The translations under genes were made by a program, and so were the position numbers. This document shows, piece by piece, positions 7,948-16,109 of a stretch of DNA of 27,930 nucleotides; the first letter of the stretch is position 1; each line of letters starts with the position of its first letter. The stretch spans positions 1 to 27,930 of IMG/VR virus record IMGVR_UViG_3300048924_000421. One strand, written 5' to 3'. The notes beneath the pieces were generated by a model, which had not been told where the DNA came from, made no database searches, and saw only the letters and a program-made list of their open reading frames with translations. The DNA is from a virus.

Positions 7948-10038
7948 TTATATAGCCAGCCGCCCTGTTTTGGCAAGTTCACGGGTCAACGCTTTTTCAA
8001 TATGATGATGACAGACTTCGTTATTGCCACTTTCTTCTGCAAAGAAGGAGGCCAGCAGTGCAATATTTCTGATACTGGCGCCGGTAATATTTGCCCGCTG
8101 TGCTAATTTTTCAAAGTCAACGTCTGGTGCGATTTTAATATTCTTCGGCCATATCTTTTGCCACATTTTATGCCGCAGCGTTTCATCCGGGTAAGCAAAG
8201 CGGATAATAAAGGTAAAGCGTCGGTTAAACGCACTATCGAGATGACTGCGGTTATTGGTGGATAAAATAACCAGGCCGGGGAAGTTTTCCAGCCGTTGCA
8301 ACAGGTAAGATACTTCAATATTGGCATGCCGGTCATGGGCATCCTTGGTTTCACTGCGCTTGCCAAATAAAGCATCGGCTTCATCAAAGAACAATATACC
8401 GGCATCCTGCTCTGCCAAATCAAAGATACGGGAGAGGTTTTTCTCAGTTTCACCAATGTATTTATTGATAACCGTAGAGAGGTCTACTTTGATTAAATCA
8501 ACACCCAGTGTATGGGCGAGCACTTCCGCCGCCATAGTTTTCCCGGTTCCCGAGTCGCCGTAGAACAACGCGCTGATCCCAACGCCATAACCCACCTTAT
8601 TTTTAAAACCGCTGGCCAGCACTTTTTCCCGGTAGCGAATGGCCGTCAACATCTCCTGGAGTTGCTGCAAGAGATTCTCTGACACCAGCAGGTCGTTTAA
8701 TGTACGCCTCGGCGTAATACGTTGCGCTAACGCGCCAAAATTCTGCTGGGTTCGTAAATTGAGAGCCTGACGAATATCACACTGTTGCAGAACATCCACG
8801 GGGTCGCGTTGCTGCCTATACAATTCAGCCTCTTGCATCATCAGCGGCAGACTTTCCGGGGTAAAGGGGTAGCGCTGGCTGAGACTAATAAGGTCCATAT
8901 TTGCCGCACGTCGTTCCGGCAGGCAATCCCTGAGCAGGTGCAGTTTTTCCTCCGGCGTTAACACCGGCATCGCTGTCTGCAAGGTGGGCGTCTTTTTCAG
9001 CCATAAAGGCGGGGCATAGGGTTCAACCAGGCACACTACCCTTAATCCCGGCTGGTTCAGTTGCTCAGATAGCCTCTCCGGTAGTGACGTGCTCTTTTCC
9101 ATCCGTGTCTGCAGGTTACGTATAATCATGCCCGCGTCACGCATACGGGCTTCACGCATAAGACAGGTTAAATGCAGTAACAGCGCATCGTCATCACTCT
9201 CGGCGCACTTATCGATATCGACCTGCAGCGTCTGCCGGTTGTCAGAGGCAAAAATACCCGATACCGCATGGGTTCTGCCGCTCCCCGACATACCGCGCAG
9301 CAGCACCACGGGGCGCGGCTCAATGTCGTCAGTCAGTAACACGCCGGCCAGTGCGTCTTTTAAGCCGGCAGGATAAAACGGCAACACTGGCGGCGTTGAC
9401 CATTCCGCCCACGATGCTAACGCCGGTGCCAAATAGTGATGCCCGAGTAAAAAATGGTACACACTGCTGTCGGTCATAAAGCGGGTCTGGCTCCAGGCCG
9501 GATTTTTTTTATTCTCCTCAATCGTTAATAGCTGACAGCTCATTAACGGCGCCTGAGGCAGAAAACTGGCTTGCTGTGCCCGCTTTTCCCTGTTTGAAGA
9601 GCAAAATAGCGTGAGGGCCAATGAAAAAGTGGGCAGCTGACTTTGCTTTCCCTGCTGGATCCAGGAAAACAGGTCATAATAACGGCTGTCAAAATGGGGC
9701 AACAATCCCAATAGCACCGTGTCTCGTTCAAAGTCGGTGAGCTCGAAACGATGAATCAGGTCCGTTAAGCCTTCTGCCAACAACGGCTGCCTCTTTTCCG
9801 CCCGGTATAGCGGCTGAGTAGCGGCGACCCAATGAGGCCTACCGACCGGATGTTGCATGCGCGTCTCTACCTCCTCCTCACTGAGCAGAAACGCATTAAT
9901 TCCCCCGTGACGCGCTGAATAGCAGTAATAATAATGCTGTACTAACAAATCGATACGTTCCAGTTCGCTAAACAAGAGCGATAGCTGACATTCACCCTGC
10001 TGAATAAACGCGGGCTGAAGTGTTGAAGAAAGCGTCAT
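7948..10038 (-). CDS. afp15: Afp15-like AAA+ ATPase, 696 aa
   Basis: This is the ATPase conserved in all Afp/PVC/eCIS clusters, needed for assembly or for loading the cargo. The C-terminal AAA+ module is intact: Walker A GDSGTGKT (residues 494-501), Walker B ILFFDEAD (548-555), sensor-1 STNN (593-596) and the NRR arginine-finger region near 605-607. An upstream second P-loop-like sequence, GMSGSGRT (249-256), has Arg where the catalytic Lys should be, so the first AAA-like domain is probably inactive. The N-terminal ~200 residues are helical and family-specific. The ribosome site is weak. It lies 35 bases after afp14 and 75 bases before afp16. I read it as a cytoplasmic, non-particle component, which is the family view rather than something shown here. 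Confidence 0.95.
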   Translation of the reverse strand: MTLSSTLQPAFIQQGECQLSLLFSELERIDLLVQHYYYCYSARHGGINAFLLSEEEVETRMQHPVGRPHWVAATQPLYRAEKRQPLLAEGLTDLIHRFELTDFERDTVLLGLLPHFDSRYYDLFSWIQQGKQSQLPTFSLALTLFCSSNREKRAQQASFLPQAPLMSCQLLTIEENKKNPAWSQTRFMTDSSVYHFLLGHHYLAPALASWAEWSTPPVLPFYPAGLKDALAGVLLTDDIEPRPVVLLRGMSGSGRTHAVSGIFASDNRQTLQVDIDKCAESDDDALLLHLTCLMREARMRDAGMIIRNLQTRMEKSTSLPERLSEQLNQPGLRVVCLVEPYAPPLWLKKTPTLQTAMPVLTPEEKLHLLRDCLPERRAANMDLISLSQRYPFTPESLPLMMQEAELYRQQRDPVDVLQQCDIRQALNLRTQQNFGALAQRITPRRTLNDLLVSENLLQQLQEMLTAIRYREKVLASGFKNKVGYGVGISALFYGDSGTGKTMAAEVLAHTLGVDLIKVDLSTVINKYIGETEKNLSRIFDLAEQDAGILFFDEADALFGKRSETKDAHDRHANIEVSYLLQRLENFPGLVILSTNNRSHLDSAFNRRFTFIIRFAYPDETLRHKMWQKIWPKNIKIAPDVDFEKLAQRANITGASIRNIALLASFFAEESGNNEVCHHHIEKALTRELAKTGRLAI

Positions 10039-10073
10039 GTTGATATCCGATAAGAAGAGAAAGCAGCGGTGGT

Positions 10074-11759
10074 TTATCCTGTGAAGCCGTTTAACGGCCA
10101 GCCGATTGTCACTGGTTGTTCAGCCCATGGGAAAGACGCCAGCGTCATTGGCCACGGCCAGTCTCTGAGTAAGAAATCACAGGGTTCAGTCCACACACTG
10201 ATTTGGGGGGCAGCCCCTTGCGTACTGATCTCACCCTCTCGTTGTAAGAACAATTGCCGAATGTCCGTCAGACTCAATTTTTGCCAACCGGGAAGTTGTT
10301 GGCCGATTGCGGCCAGCCAGTCGTCAATCTGTTGCAGCTGCAACAGACTCAGCGTCATCGACGGCGGTACAGCCGTTGAACCGGACACGCCACATAACAC
10401 CTGATTCAGCGTCAACCGGCCCTCCGTTGGGCTAATTTCCCCCCAGACCAATCGGTCAAGGCTGTACACGGCCTGCCACCGCGCCGCATCGCTGACAAAC
10501 TGCTCTTCCTCCCACAGACCCAGCTGGGAAAACAGCTGAGGCAAGAGCGGCCACAGCAGGAGCAAACCGGCGTTGCTGATCCCCTGACTCGAAGAGCGCG
10601 GTTCATTCGGCGATCGGAGGCCGCTTTTCCCTGGCTGCATCGTGCGTCGGGATGCTGCCGGTATCCCTTCACACTCTGGCAACATGGCGTTATCTCGCGA
10701 TAGCGCAATCTGCAGGGCATCGGACGGCATCCCTCTGTTCTTCGACAACGTGGCGTTATATCTCGATCGCACAACCTGCTGAGCATCGGACTCCATTCCC
10801 CCGTCCGGAGATAACACAGTATTATCTTGCAGTGATGCGCCTTGATCGGAAAGGGAGTGCATCCCTTTTTCTTCCTGCATGACATCATCATCTTGGCGCT
10901 GTAAACAGCGAGTCAGATAAGCATCAAGGCGCTGCACGCCCCGCCCGCCTTTCAGTCGATGGATCACCTTGCGCACGGCGGGTTGCCGCCATAATGGCAA
11001 CATCCAACGCATCACTATCAGGGCGGGATAGGCCGGTTGTCCAAGCAATATGCTGTCGGAAGGTCGGTTACCGGTCAGTAACTCCACGACCTGCTCGGCG
11101 GGAATCTCTCCCTTAGCAATAGCCTTTGCCCAGTCAGTCACCTGGCTGGCGGTGGGGGCGTGCTGATGCATCAGCCAATCATGCCCCCGTTGGCTTTTGA
11201 GTAAGTACAATATGGCGGCTATCGACAACCTGTCGGCGGTCACCCGGCTATACCAACATACCGGCAGCATTTTCGGGGATTGCCATGCCCCCTCAAGTAA
11301 TAGCTTCAGCAACTGCTGAAGCTGGCATGCCGGACTATCCTGTAATAATGCCTTAAATGCCTGAGAGGTCAGACAACTATGAGCAAGCTGGATGAGTCCC
11401 TCGCCATCAAGGCGTTTCCCGTCAAGTAATACACTTGATTCAGTTGCATTGGATGTCACCATTTTCATCGCCTGCTGGCCAGTGATTGATGTTTGCGCAC
11501 AGGCAAGGCGCTCAGCAAACGCCTGTGCCAGCCGAGGGATAAATAGCGTGTCAAATTGGACCGCAGGAATAACGCCAAGATTAAGCACCCATTTACCCAC
11601 GTTTATTTCGCCAGAAATAACGCCCTCTGTCGCCGTAACATTCAGTATGTCTTTAATCTTGTCGGCATTGAGTAAAGATGACGACACTATTTTCCCACCC
11701 CATTTCTTTCCGGGTGACCTGATATTAAATGATATTTTATCAATGTTGATGCGCATCAT
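10074..11759 (-). CDS. afp14: Afp14-like tube-length/tape protein, 561 aa
   Basis: The position between the fibre and the ATPase gene, and the size, identify Afp14, which in the Serratia particle has been linked to tube-length control. The N-terminal segment (RINIDKISFNIRSP...) and the following helical region (60-290) resemble the family start. Residues 291-378 are four imperfect 22-residue tandem repeats not expected in the family as I know it. After them come residues ~395-561 with Leu/Trp/Gln-rich helices. Two ATG codons start the frame (11759 and 11756); an AGG sits just ahead of them, so 11756 is equally plausible. It begins 62 bases after afp13 ends. Identification is by synteny and general appearance, not by a catalytic motif. 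Confidence 0.8.
   Translation of the reverse strand: MMRINIDKISFNIRSPGKKWGGKIVSSSLLNADKIKDILNVTATEGVISGEINVGKWVLNLGVIPAVQFDTLFIPRLAQAFAERLACAQTSITGQQAMKMVTSNATESSVLLDGKRLDGEGLIQLAHSCLTSQAFKALLQDSPACQLQQLLKLLLEGAWQSPKMLPVCWYSRVTADRLSIAAILYLLKSQRGHDWLMHQHAPTASQVTDWAKAIAKGEIPAEQVVELLTGNRPSDSILLGQPAYPALIVMRWMLPLWRQPAVRKVIHRLKGGRGVQRLDAYLTRCLQRQDDDVMQEEKGMHSLSDQGASLQDNTVLSPDGGMESDAQQVVRSRYNATLSKNRGMPSDALQIALSRDNAMLPECEGIPAASRRTMQPGKSGLRSPNEPRSSSQGISNAGLLLLWPLLPQLFSQLGLWEEEQFVSDAARWQAVYSLDRLVWGEISPTEGRLTLNQVLCGVSGSTAVPPSMTLSLLQLQQIDDWLAAIGQQLPGWQKLSLTDIRQLFLQREGEISTQGAAPQISVWTEPCDFLLRDWPWPMTLASFPWAEQPVTIGWPLNGFTG
10626..10889 (-). repeat. 4 x 66-bp in-frame tandem repeat inside afp14
   Basis: Four 66-base units encode 22-residue units beginning at residues 291, 313, 335 and 357. 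Shared residues follow the plan N-x-x-(L)-x4-G-M-x-S-D-A-x-Q-x4-S-R-x. Units 2 and 3 are most alike; units 1 and 4 are worn. At the DNA level the shared cores are aacATGGCGTTAT / aacGTGGCGTTAT and GCATCGGAC-(G/T)-(G/C)CAT on the plus strand. The array is in frame and does not break the gene. Confidence 0.85.
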
Positions 11760-11821
11760 TACCTGATTGTATTTTGCGTATTTATTTCATGGGAAAAGAT
11801 ACGGAGCCAAATAATTTCAAA

Positions 11822-13186
11822 CTACACTTTAATAATAAACGCCAGTATATAATAAGGCGGCACTACATTAGTGTTATGCTGATGAGATGATTGTGTGGCA
11901 CTTGCAGTATGATTATGCTCTCCTGAATCACCGGTTTTAGAAGATTCTACTAACCTAAGATTATATTGAGTCTTGTCTGAATAGTGTTGAAGCTTAGCAT
12001 ATTGCTTTACATTAGAGCCAATACACCCCAGGTCATAAAGACCGTACTCTTTAACAAAAGTGATATTATAGTCACCGACATCATAATTATAACGTACACC
12101 ATCATAATGACTGTGAGCAGGAATTTCACTAATCTTTAACGTATGATTATTCACTGTCACTCTTACGTCAGGTGTTTTAGCATCTGAATCGGCTATGTAT
12201 TGTTTAGCGACATTTGTACCAGTCACTTTCTTGCCATTTGTCTGATTGATATTGGTAAACCCAGTCGAGCCCAGTACAAACCTGTCACGTAAATCTGGCC
12301 TTCCTCCATCGCCATCACAAAGGGCCCATCCTTTGGGCATTTCAGCCTCCGTTCCGGCAAACATCATCACCATGCCTTTCTGGAACATTTGTTCAGGCAC
12401 TATTTTTAAACCATCCGCTTCGTTGACACTCAACCCACTATTAGTGCTGAGCTTTATCCCTACGCCATCTAAGCTGATTTGAATACCCTTACCGGGCTCT
12501 ATAGCTATCCCTTTGTCGCTTAAAGTTAAACCACCTGCACCACCTGAAGTGGTACCATCTGTCCCCTGTCCTCCTCCTCCATTATCATTATTAGAACCGG
12601 ATGCTAACATTATGTTCAGGCCTTTACTGGTTACCTTGAGACCATTCCCAACTTTAACATCCACACCGCTACTGCCCACCGAGATACCCGAGGCCGCCTT
12701 CACGGTCACGCTGTCTCCTACAAGCTGAATACCATCACCGGCTTTTACGCTAATACCGTTAGACTTGAACTCTATGGCAGTTCCCATATCAACACCCAGA
12801 AACTTGCCTCCTTCGCGCAATTCAAGAGGAGCAGAATCCTTGTAGATAGCTGTATCTTTTTTTAGTTTCAATCCCACACCGCTATCATCTACCATAATGC
12901 CAGCAGAAGGTTTTAATTCCAGTAGGCCCGCAGAAGATACTGTAAACCCACCTGCTGGCCCGGTCTGGCCTTCTGCGCCCCCCACCGCCTGACGACCCAT
13001 ATTGGCCAGATCAATCAGGTCAGCAAAATCCGTCTGCAGCGGAATACTACCCGCCTTAAAGCGATCCTTCAGCGCATCGGCCTGGGGCAAGGCTCTGCTC
13101 TTTGGCTCGCTGTCACGCGCTGTGTTCGTGATTCTGGCTAAGGTCGCCGGGTTTTCTCCCTTGTTCTGCTGGGTTTTATCAGTCAT
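11822..13186 (-). CDS. afp13: Afp13-like fibre protein, shaft plus collar-type tip, 454 aa
   Basis: This is the receptor-binding fibre of the particle. The ATG at 13186 is chosen because GGAG lies 6 bases upstream; the longer frame to 13300 overlaps afp12. Residues ~1-50 look like the baseplate attachment region. Residues ~55-290 are a shaft of short pseudo-repeats of the type G-(I/L/V)-x-(V/L/I)-x3-G-(I/L/V)-x-(V/I)-K, resembling the adenovirus-fibre shaft noted for Afp13. A Gly/Asn/Asp-rich break lies in the middle. Then GWALCDG and RPDLRDRFVLG mark a phage tail-collar domain. The tip carries HSH, HNH and HQH motifs and ends in VPPYYILAFIIKV, as in metal-binding phage fibre tips. The tip-coding part (11822-12250) is AT-richer than its neighbours, as expected if it was exchanged to change the target. 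Confidence 0.92.
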   Translation of the reverse strand: MTDKTQQNKGENPATLARITNTARDSEPKSRALPQADALKDRFKAGSIPLQTDFADLIDLANMGRQAVGGAEGQTGPAGGFTVSSAGLLELKPSAGIMVDDSGVGLKLKKDTAIYKDSAPLELREGGKFLGVDMGTAIEFKSNGISVKAGDGIQLVGDSVTVKAASGISVGSSGVDVKVGNGLKVTSKGLNIMLASGSNNDNGGGGQGTDGTTSGGAGGLTLSDKGIAIEPGKGIQISLDGVGIKLSTNSGLSVNEADGLKIVPEQMFQKGMVMMFAGTEAEMPKGWALCDGDGGRPDLRDRFVLGSTGFTNINQTNGKKVTGTNVAKQYIADSDAKTPDVRVTVNNHTLKISEIPAHSHYDGVRYNYDVGDYNITFVKEYGLYDLGCIGSNVKQYAKLQHYSDKTQYNLRLVESSKTGDSGEHNHTASATQSSHQHNTNVVPPYYILAFIIKV

Positions 13187-13211
13187 TTTGCTCTCCAGAT
13201 TCGTCATGATG

Positions 13212-16109
13212 TTAATGGGTGGTTGGCACGTTTTTCGGCACGTAGAACAGCTCTTCTCGCAAGATAACGTCTTCGTGCCACTGGCTGCCGTCACCGACAA
13301 CCTCGGTGCGCTGCGCCTCGGTGGCGATACGCATCAGGCCGATGTCCAGCTGGGTAACCGGGAGATGCCCCAGGGTCAGCATCTGCATCAGCGTAAAGGC
13401 ATCATCGCCCAGCGGCATGCCGCTGTTTTGCCAGCGTGCATAGGTCGCTCCAAAGTTGTTAAAGGTGGCGTCATCAAGCCAGTGATTAATCAGGGACACG
13501 TGTGCCGGGAACTCCGCCATAATGGTTTCCTGTACCCAGGCAACCAGCTGCTCAGGCACGATTTTGGGGTTATCTATCAGACGGCGGTTGAGTACGGCAC
13601 TGACGATAAAGGAGAACCGGTCCGTCGTCGCATATTTCGCCTCGCTAAACGCCCACTGAAAACGATAACTGGTCTCCGCAGAGGGAAAGTCCTCCGTGCT
13701 GCCGGCCGCTTTTTCGATAAGTAACGTGCCCGCAATCGGGTCGACGGCTTTCACGGTCGCCGCTAGTTGCCAGTCCGCATCCTCCGTGGCCGTGCGGTAG
13801 GCCTTCGCCCCTGGCTGGGTAAACTGCAGGCTGGCAGGGCGTATGACAATGCCATCCCCGACGCTGACCATGGCGGGATACGGGCTTTGTGCGTTGCTCG
13901 CCAGTAAACGCTGCTGTGGATTAGCCGGTTGCCGTTTTGCCTCGGCATAATTCAGTCGGTAATCCATATCTTGCAGCCAGACATTGCTGTTTTGCCAGCG
14001 CAGGTTGTGACTCGTCCAGGCAGCCTCAAGTCGTGACAGGGTGTTGTAAAGTTGCTGACTGTTTTCCGTGCTGACGGTAAAACTGTCCCCGTCGGTCTCG
14101 ATAACCAACAGCCGGCTGACATGCAGTCGACTGATCCCTTCAATCGCAATTAGGTCGATAAGTTGCCCCTGGACCACCTTGCCGGCACAGCCCGCCTGCG
14201 TCAGGGTAATTTTAGGCTCGGCCACCGCAAAACCGGACGGGGTCTGTTCACTGTCAAAGGCGCTGTCCGGGGTCTGGGGCAGCAGCTGACGATGCTCAAT
14301 CAGGTAAAACGGCAGTTGACTCAGGTCCGGATTGTCAGCAAAGCAGATGCTGTCAAGGCCGATGCGCGCCGCAATGCGCTTTTGCAGGGCGGAGACCTGG
14401 TCAATACGGATATTGATGCGGTCATAGCCCAGGGCGGGTTGCTGCGCCAGATACGCCCGCTGCGTCGCCAGAAAATCAGCCATATCCAGCGTCAGCGGCA
14501 GGGCGGCCCGCTGGGTGCCAAAATACCCCAGCAGATACTGAATAAAATCCAGTTCGCGGGCAAAATTGGCTCCCACAGACTGCTTATTCTGCGTAAAGAT
14601 AGCCGCATCCTGCTGCGCAATCGCTTCCAGCGTTTTCGCATAGGGCTGATGAATAGCCTGTTGCACCATCGCATTCGTATAGGGCCAGCGGGTCCCCCGA
14701 ATGTCGTCGCCCCGGTCTTTGAAGGCCAGTAAGGTCGGCAGTTGCTCCAGCTCTGCCGCGCCATCGGCCAGCAGTTGGTCGACAGGCAGCAAAAACTGAT
14801 GCACCGCGCGCGTCTGGTCGTCAATCACGGCATCGGGCTGCTGCAGGGCATAGCATTCGGGCAGGCGCTGCCCGACGGGGATATAAGCTGTCTGATCGCG
14901 AAAACGGCCGGCGGGTAACACCGTGGACGTCGTTTCAATCAGGTCTTCCTGCGTCAGGTAGCGCGCCATCGCCTCACTCTCCAGCGTGTTGCGAATACCG
15001 CCTTTCGACACCAGGGTTAATGGGCCGCCGTTTGTGGCCAGTAGTTCTAACGGAGTCTCCCCCCACAGCAGGGGGTGATAACCGTCAGCCACCTGCCAGC
15101 GCCAGTTGTCATCCTCAAAGGACGTAATGTGGCCATCGCCTTTGTCGACCGACAAGATGCTCAGGCTGGCCACGCCGGGGATAGCCAGCAACAGGTTCAC
15201 CAGCGGGCCGAGGTTGAGGACGTATCCCCCGGCGGTGATCTGCGATGGTGCCGTTTGCTGCCAGCCGTGTTTCAGCTTCGGCCCCTCGAAAATGGCGTCA
15301 TCGGCATCACCGAGCGCACGCCGTTGTTCGGTGGTATAACGGGCGACCGCCGGGCGCAAGAACGCGTCGGTAACCTGATAAATCTGCGCCGCCACCTGAT
15401 TGATATCGCGGATGTTATCGGCCAGCTCAATCGTCATCCTTGGGATAAAGGTCGCCGGTTGCAGACAGATAATGCGCGATACCGCTTCGCCGAGATTACG
15501 TTGCGCCGCAAGAAACTCAGCCAGGTATTGCTCCACTACCGCCCGGTTCTCGGATGACAGGGACTGGGTATAGCGGGTCGGGACCAGCATCAGCCACAGA
15601 TTCCCCCGCAGAGACAGCGTCGTCTTGTCTTCAGGCTGGGTGACCGTCGGCTCCGTGAAGCTGTATTCGCGTTTTTCCGCGTTATACCACCATTGAAAAC
15701 GGTGCGCTTCAGGTTCTTGCGTCAGGCTGACATCGCTGAATAAAAAATCCTGCTCGGGAGTGTCCAGGGCCTTAATATCGCTGCTGTGCAGGTCCAGTAA
15801 GGCGCGACGATAATCCTCTGCGGTCACCGTGTTGCAGGTGAGAACCTGTTCAGGACCGAACTCTTCCGGAAATAATGGCTTCCGGTCTGGATGGGTCAGC
15901 AGGTCATTCAGCGGCAGCGACGCACGGTAGCTGAGGTCGGAGCAGTTCCAGGTCGCGGACTGCAACAGGCTGACGCCCGGATCCTGGTCGCCGGTATCCG
16001 TCCAGATCTCACCGCTGAGCGCAGAGACTTTTTTGTGTGCCTGTTGCCACAGCGCATCAAACGCAATCGCGTCTTTCACCACCGGGAACAGGGCGTTTTC
16101 TTTAGACAT
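13212..16109 (-). CDS. afp12: Afp12-like baseplate wedge protein, 965 aa
   Basis: This is the large wedge component of the baseplate (gp6/gp7-like role in phage T4 terms). Its length is close to the ~960 residues typical of Afp12/Pvc12. The N-terminus (MSKENALFPVVKDAIAFDALW) and the DTGDQDPGVSLLQ segment shortly after are family-like. The C-terminal half contains the baseplate-J-like part with an ILNRRLIDNPK-type segment near residues 825-840. The start overlaps the end of afp11 by 8 bases and has a strong AGGAGAGACTG ribosome site, indicating translational coupling. The following fibre gene begins 25 bases after its stop. Confidence 0.9.
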   Translation of the reverse strand: MSKENALFPVVKDAIAFDALWQQAHKKVSALSGEIWTDTGDQDPGVSLLQSATWNCSDLSYRASLPLNDLLTHPDRKPLFPEEFGPEQVLTCNTVTAEDYRRALLDLHSSDIKALDTPEQDFLFSDVSLTQEPEAHRFQWWYNAEKREYSFTEPTVTQPEDKTTLSLRGNLWLMLVPTRYTQSLSSENRAVVEQYLAEFLAAQRNLGEAVSRIICLQPATFIPRMTIELADNIRDINQVAAQIYQVTDAFLRPAVARYTTEQRRALGDADDAIFEGPKLKHGWQQTAPSQITAGGYVLNLGPLVNLLLAIPGVASLSILSVDKGDGHITSFEDDNWRWQVADGYHPLLWGETPLELLATNGGPLTLVSKGGIRNTLESEAMARYLTQEDLIETTSTVLPAGRFRDQTAYIPVGQRLPECYALQQPDAVIDDQTRAVHQFLLPVDQLLADGAAELEQLPTLLAFKDRGDDIRGTRWPYTNAMVQQAIHQPYAKTLEAIAQQDAAIFTQNKQSVGANFARELDFIQYLLGYFGTQRAALPLTLDMADFLATQRAYLAQQPALGYDRINIRIDQVSALQKRIAARIGLDSICFADNPDLSQLPFYLIEHRQLLPQTPDSAFDSEQTPSGFAVAEPKITLTQAGCAGKVVQGQLIDLIAIEGISRLHVSRLLVIETDGDSFTVSTENSQQLYNTLSRLEAAWTSHNLRWQNSNVWLQDMDYRLNYAEAKRQPANPQQRLLASNAQSPYPAMVSVGDGIVIRPASLQFTQPGAKAYRTATEDADWQLAATVKAVDPIAGTLLIEKAAGSTEDFPSAETSYRFQWAFSEAKYATTDRFSFIVSAVLNRRLIDNPKIVPEQLVAWVQETIMAEFPAHVSLINHWLDDATFNNFGATYARWQNSGMPLGDDAFTLMQMLTLGHLPVTQLDIGLMRIATEAQRTEVVGDGSQWHEDVILREELFYVPKNVPTTH

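Noticed and set aside
10412-10891. 159-codon minus-strand frame within afp14
   Set aside because: Alternative frame across the 66-bp repeats and neighbouring DNA; codon pattern fits afp14 itself.
13187-13300. N-terminal extension of afp13 with several Cys residues
   Set aside because: It overlaps the end of afp12 and lacks a ribosome site, while the ATG at 13186 has a good one.
13002-13724. 240-codon plus-strand open frame
   Set aside because: Antisense shadow of the afp12/afp13 junction; no ribosome site and no known domain.
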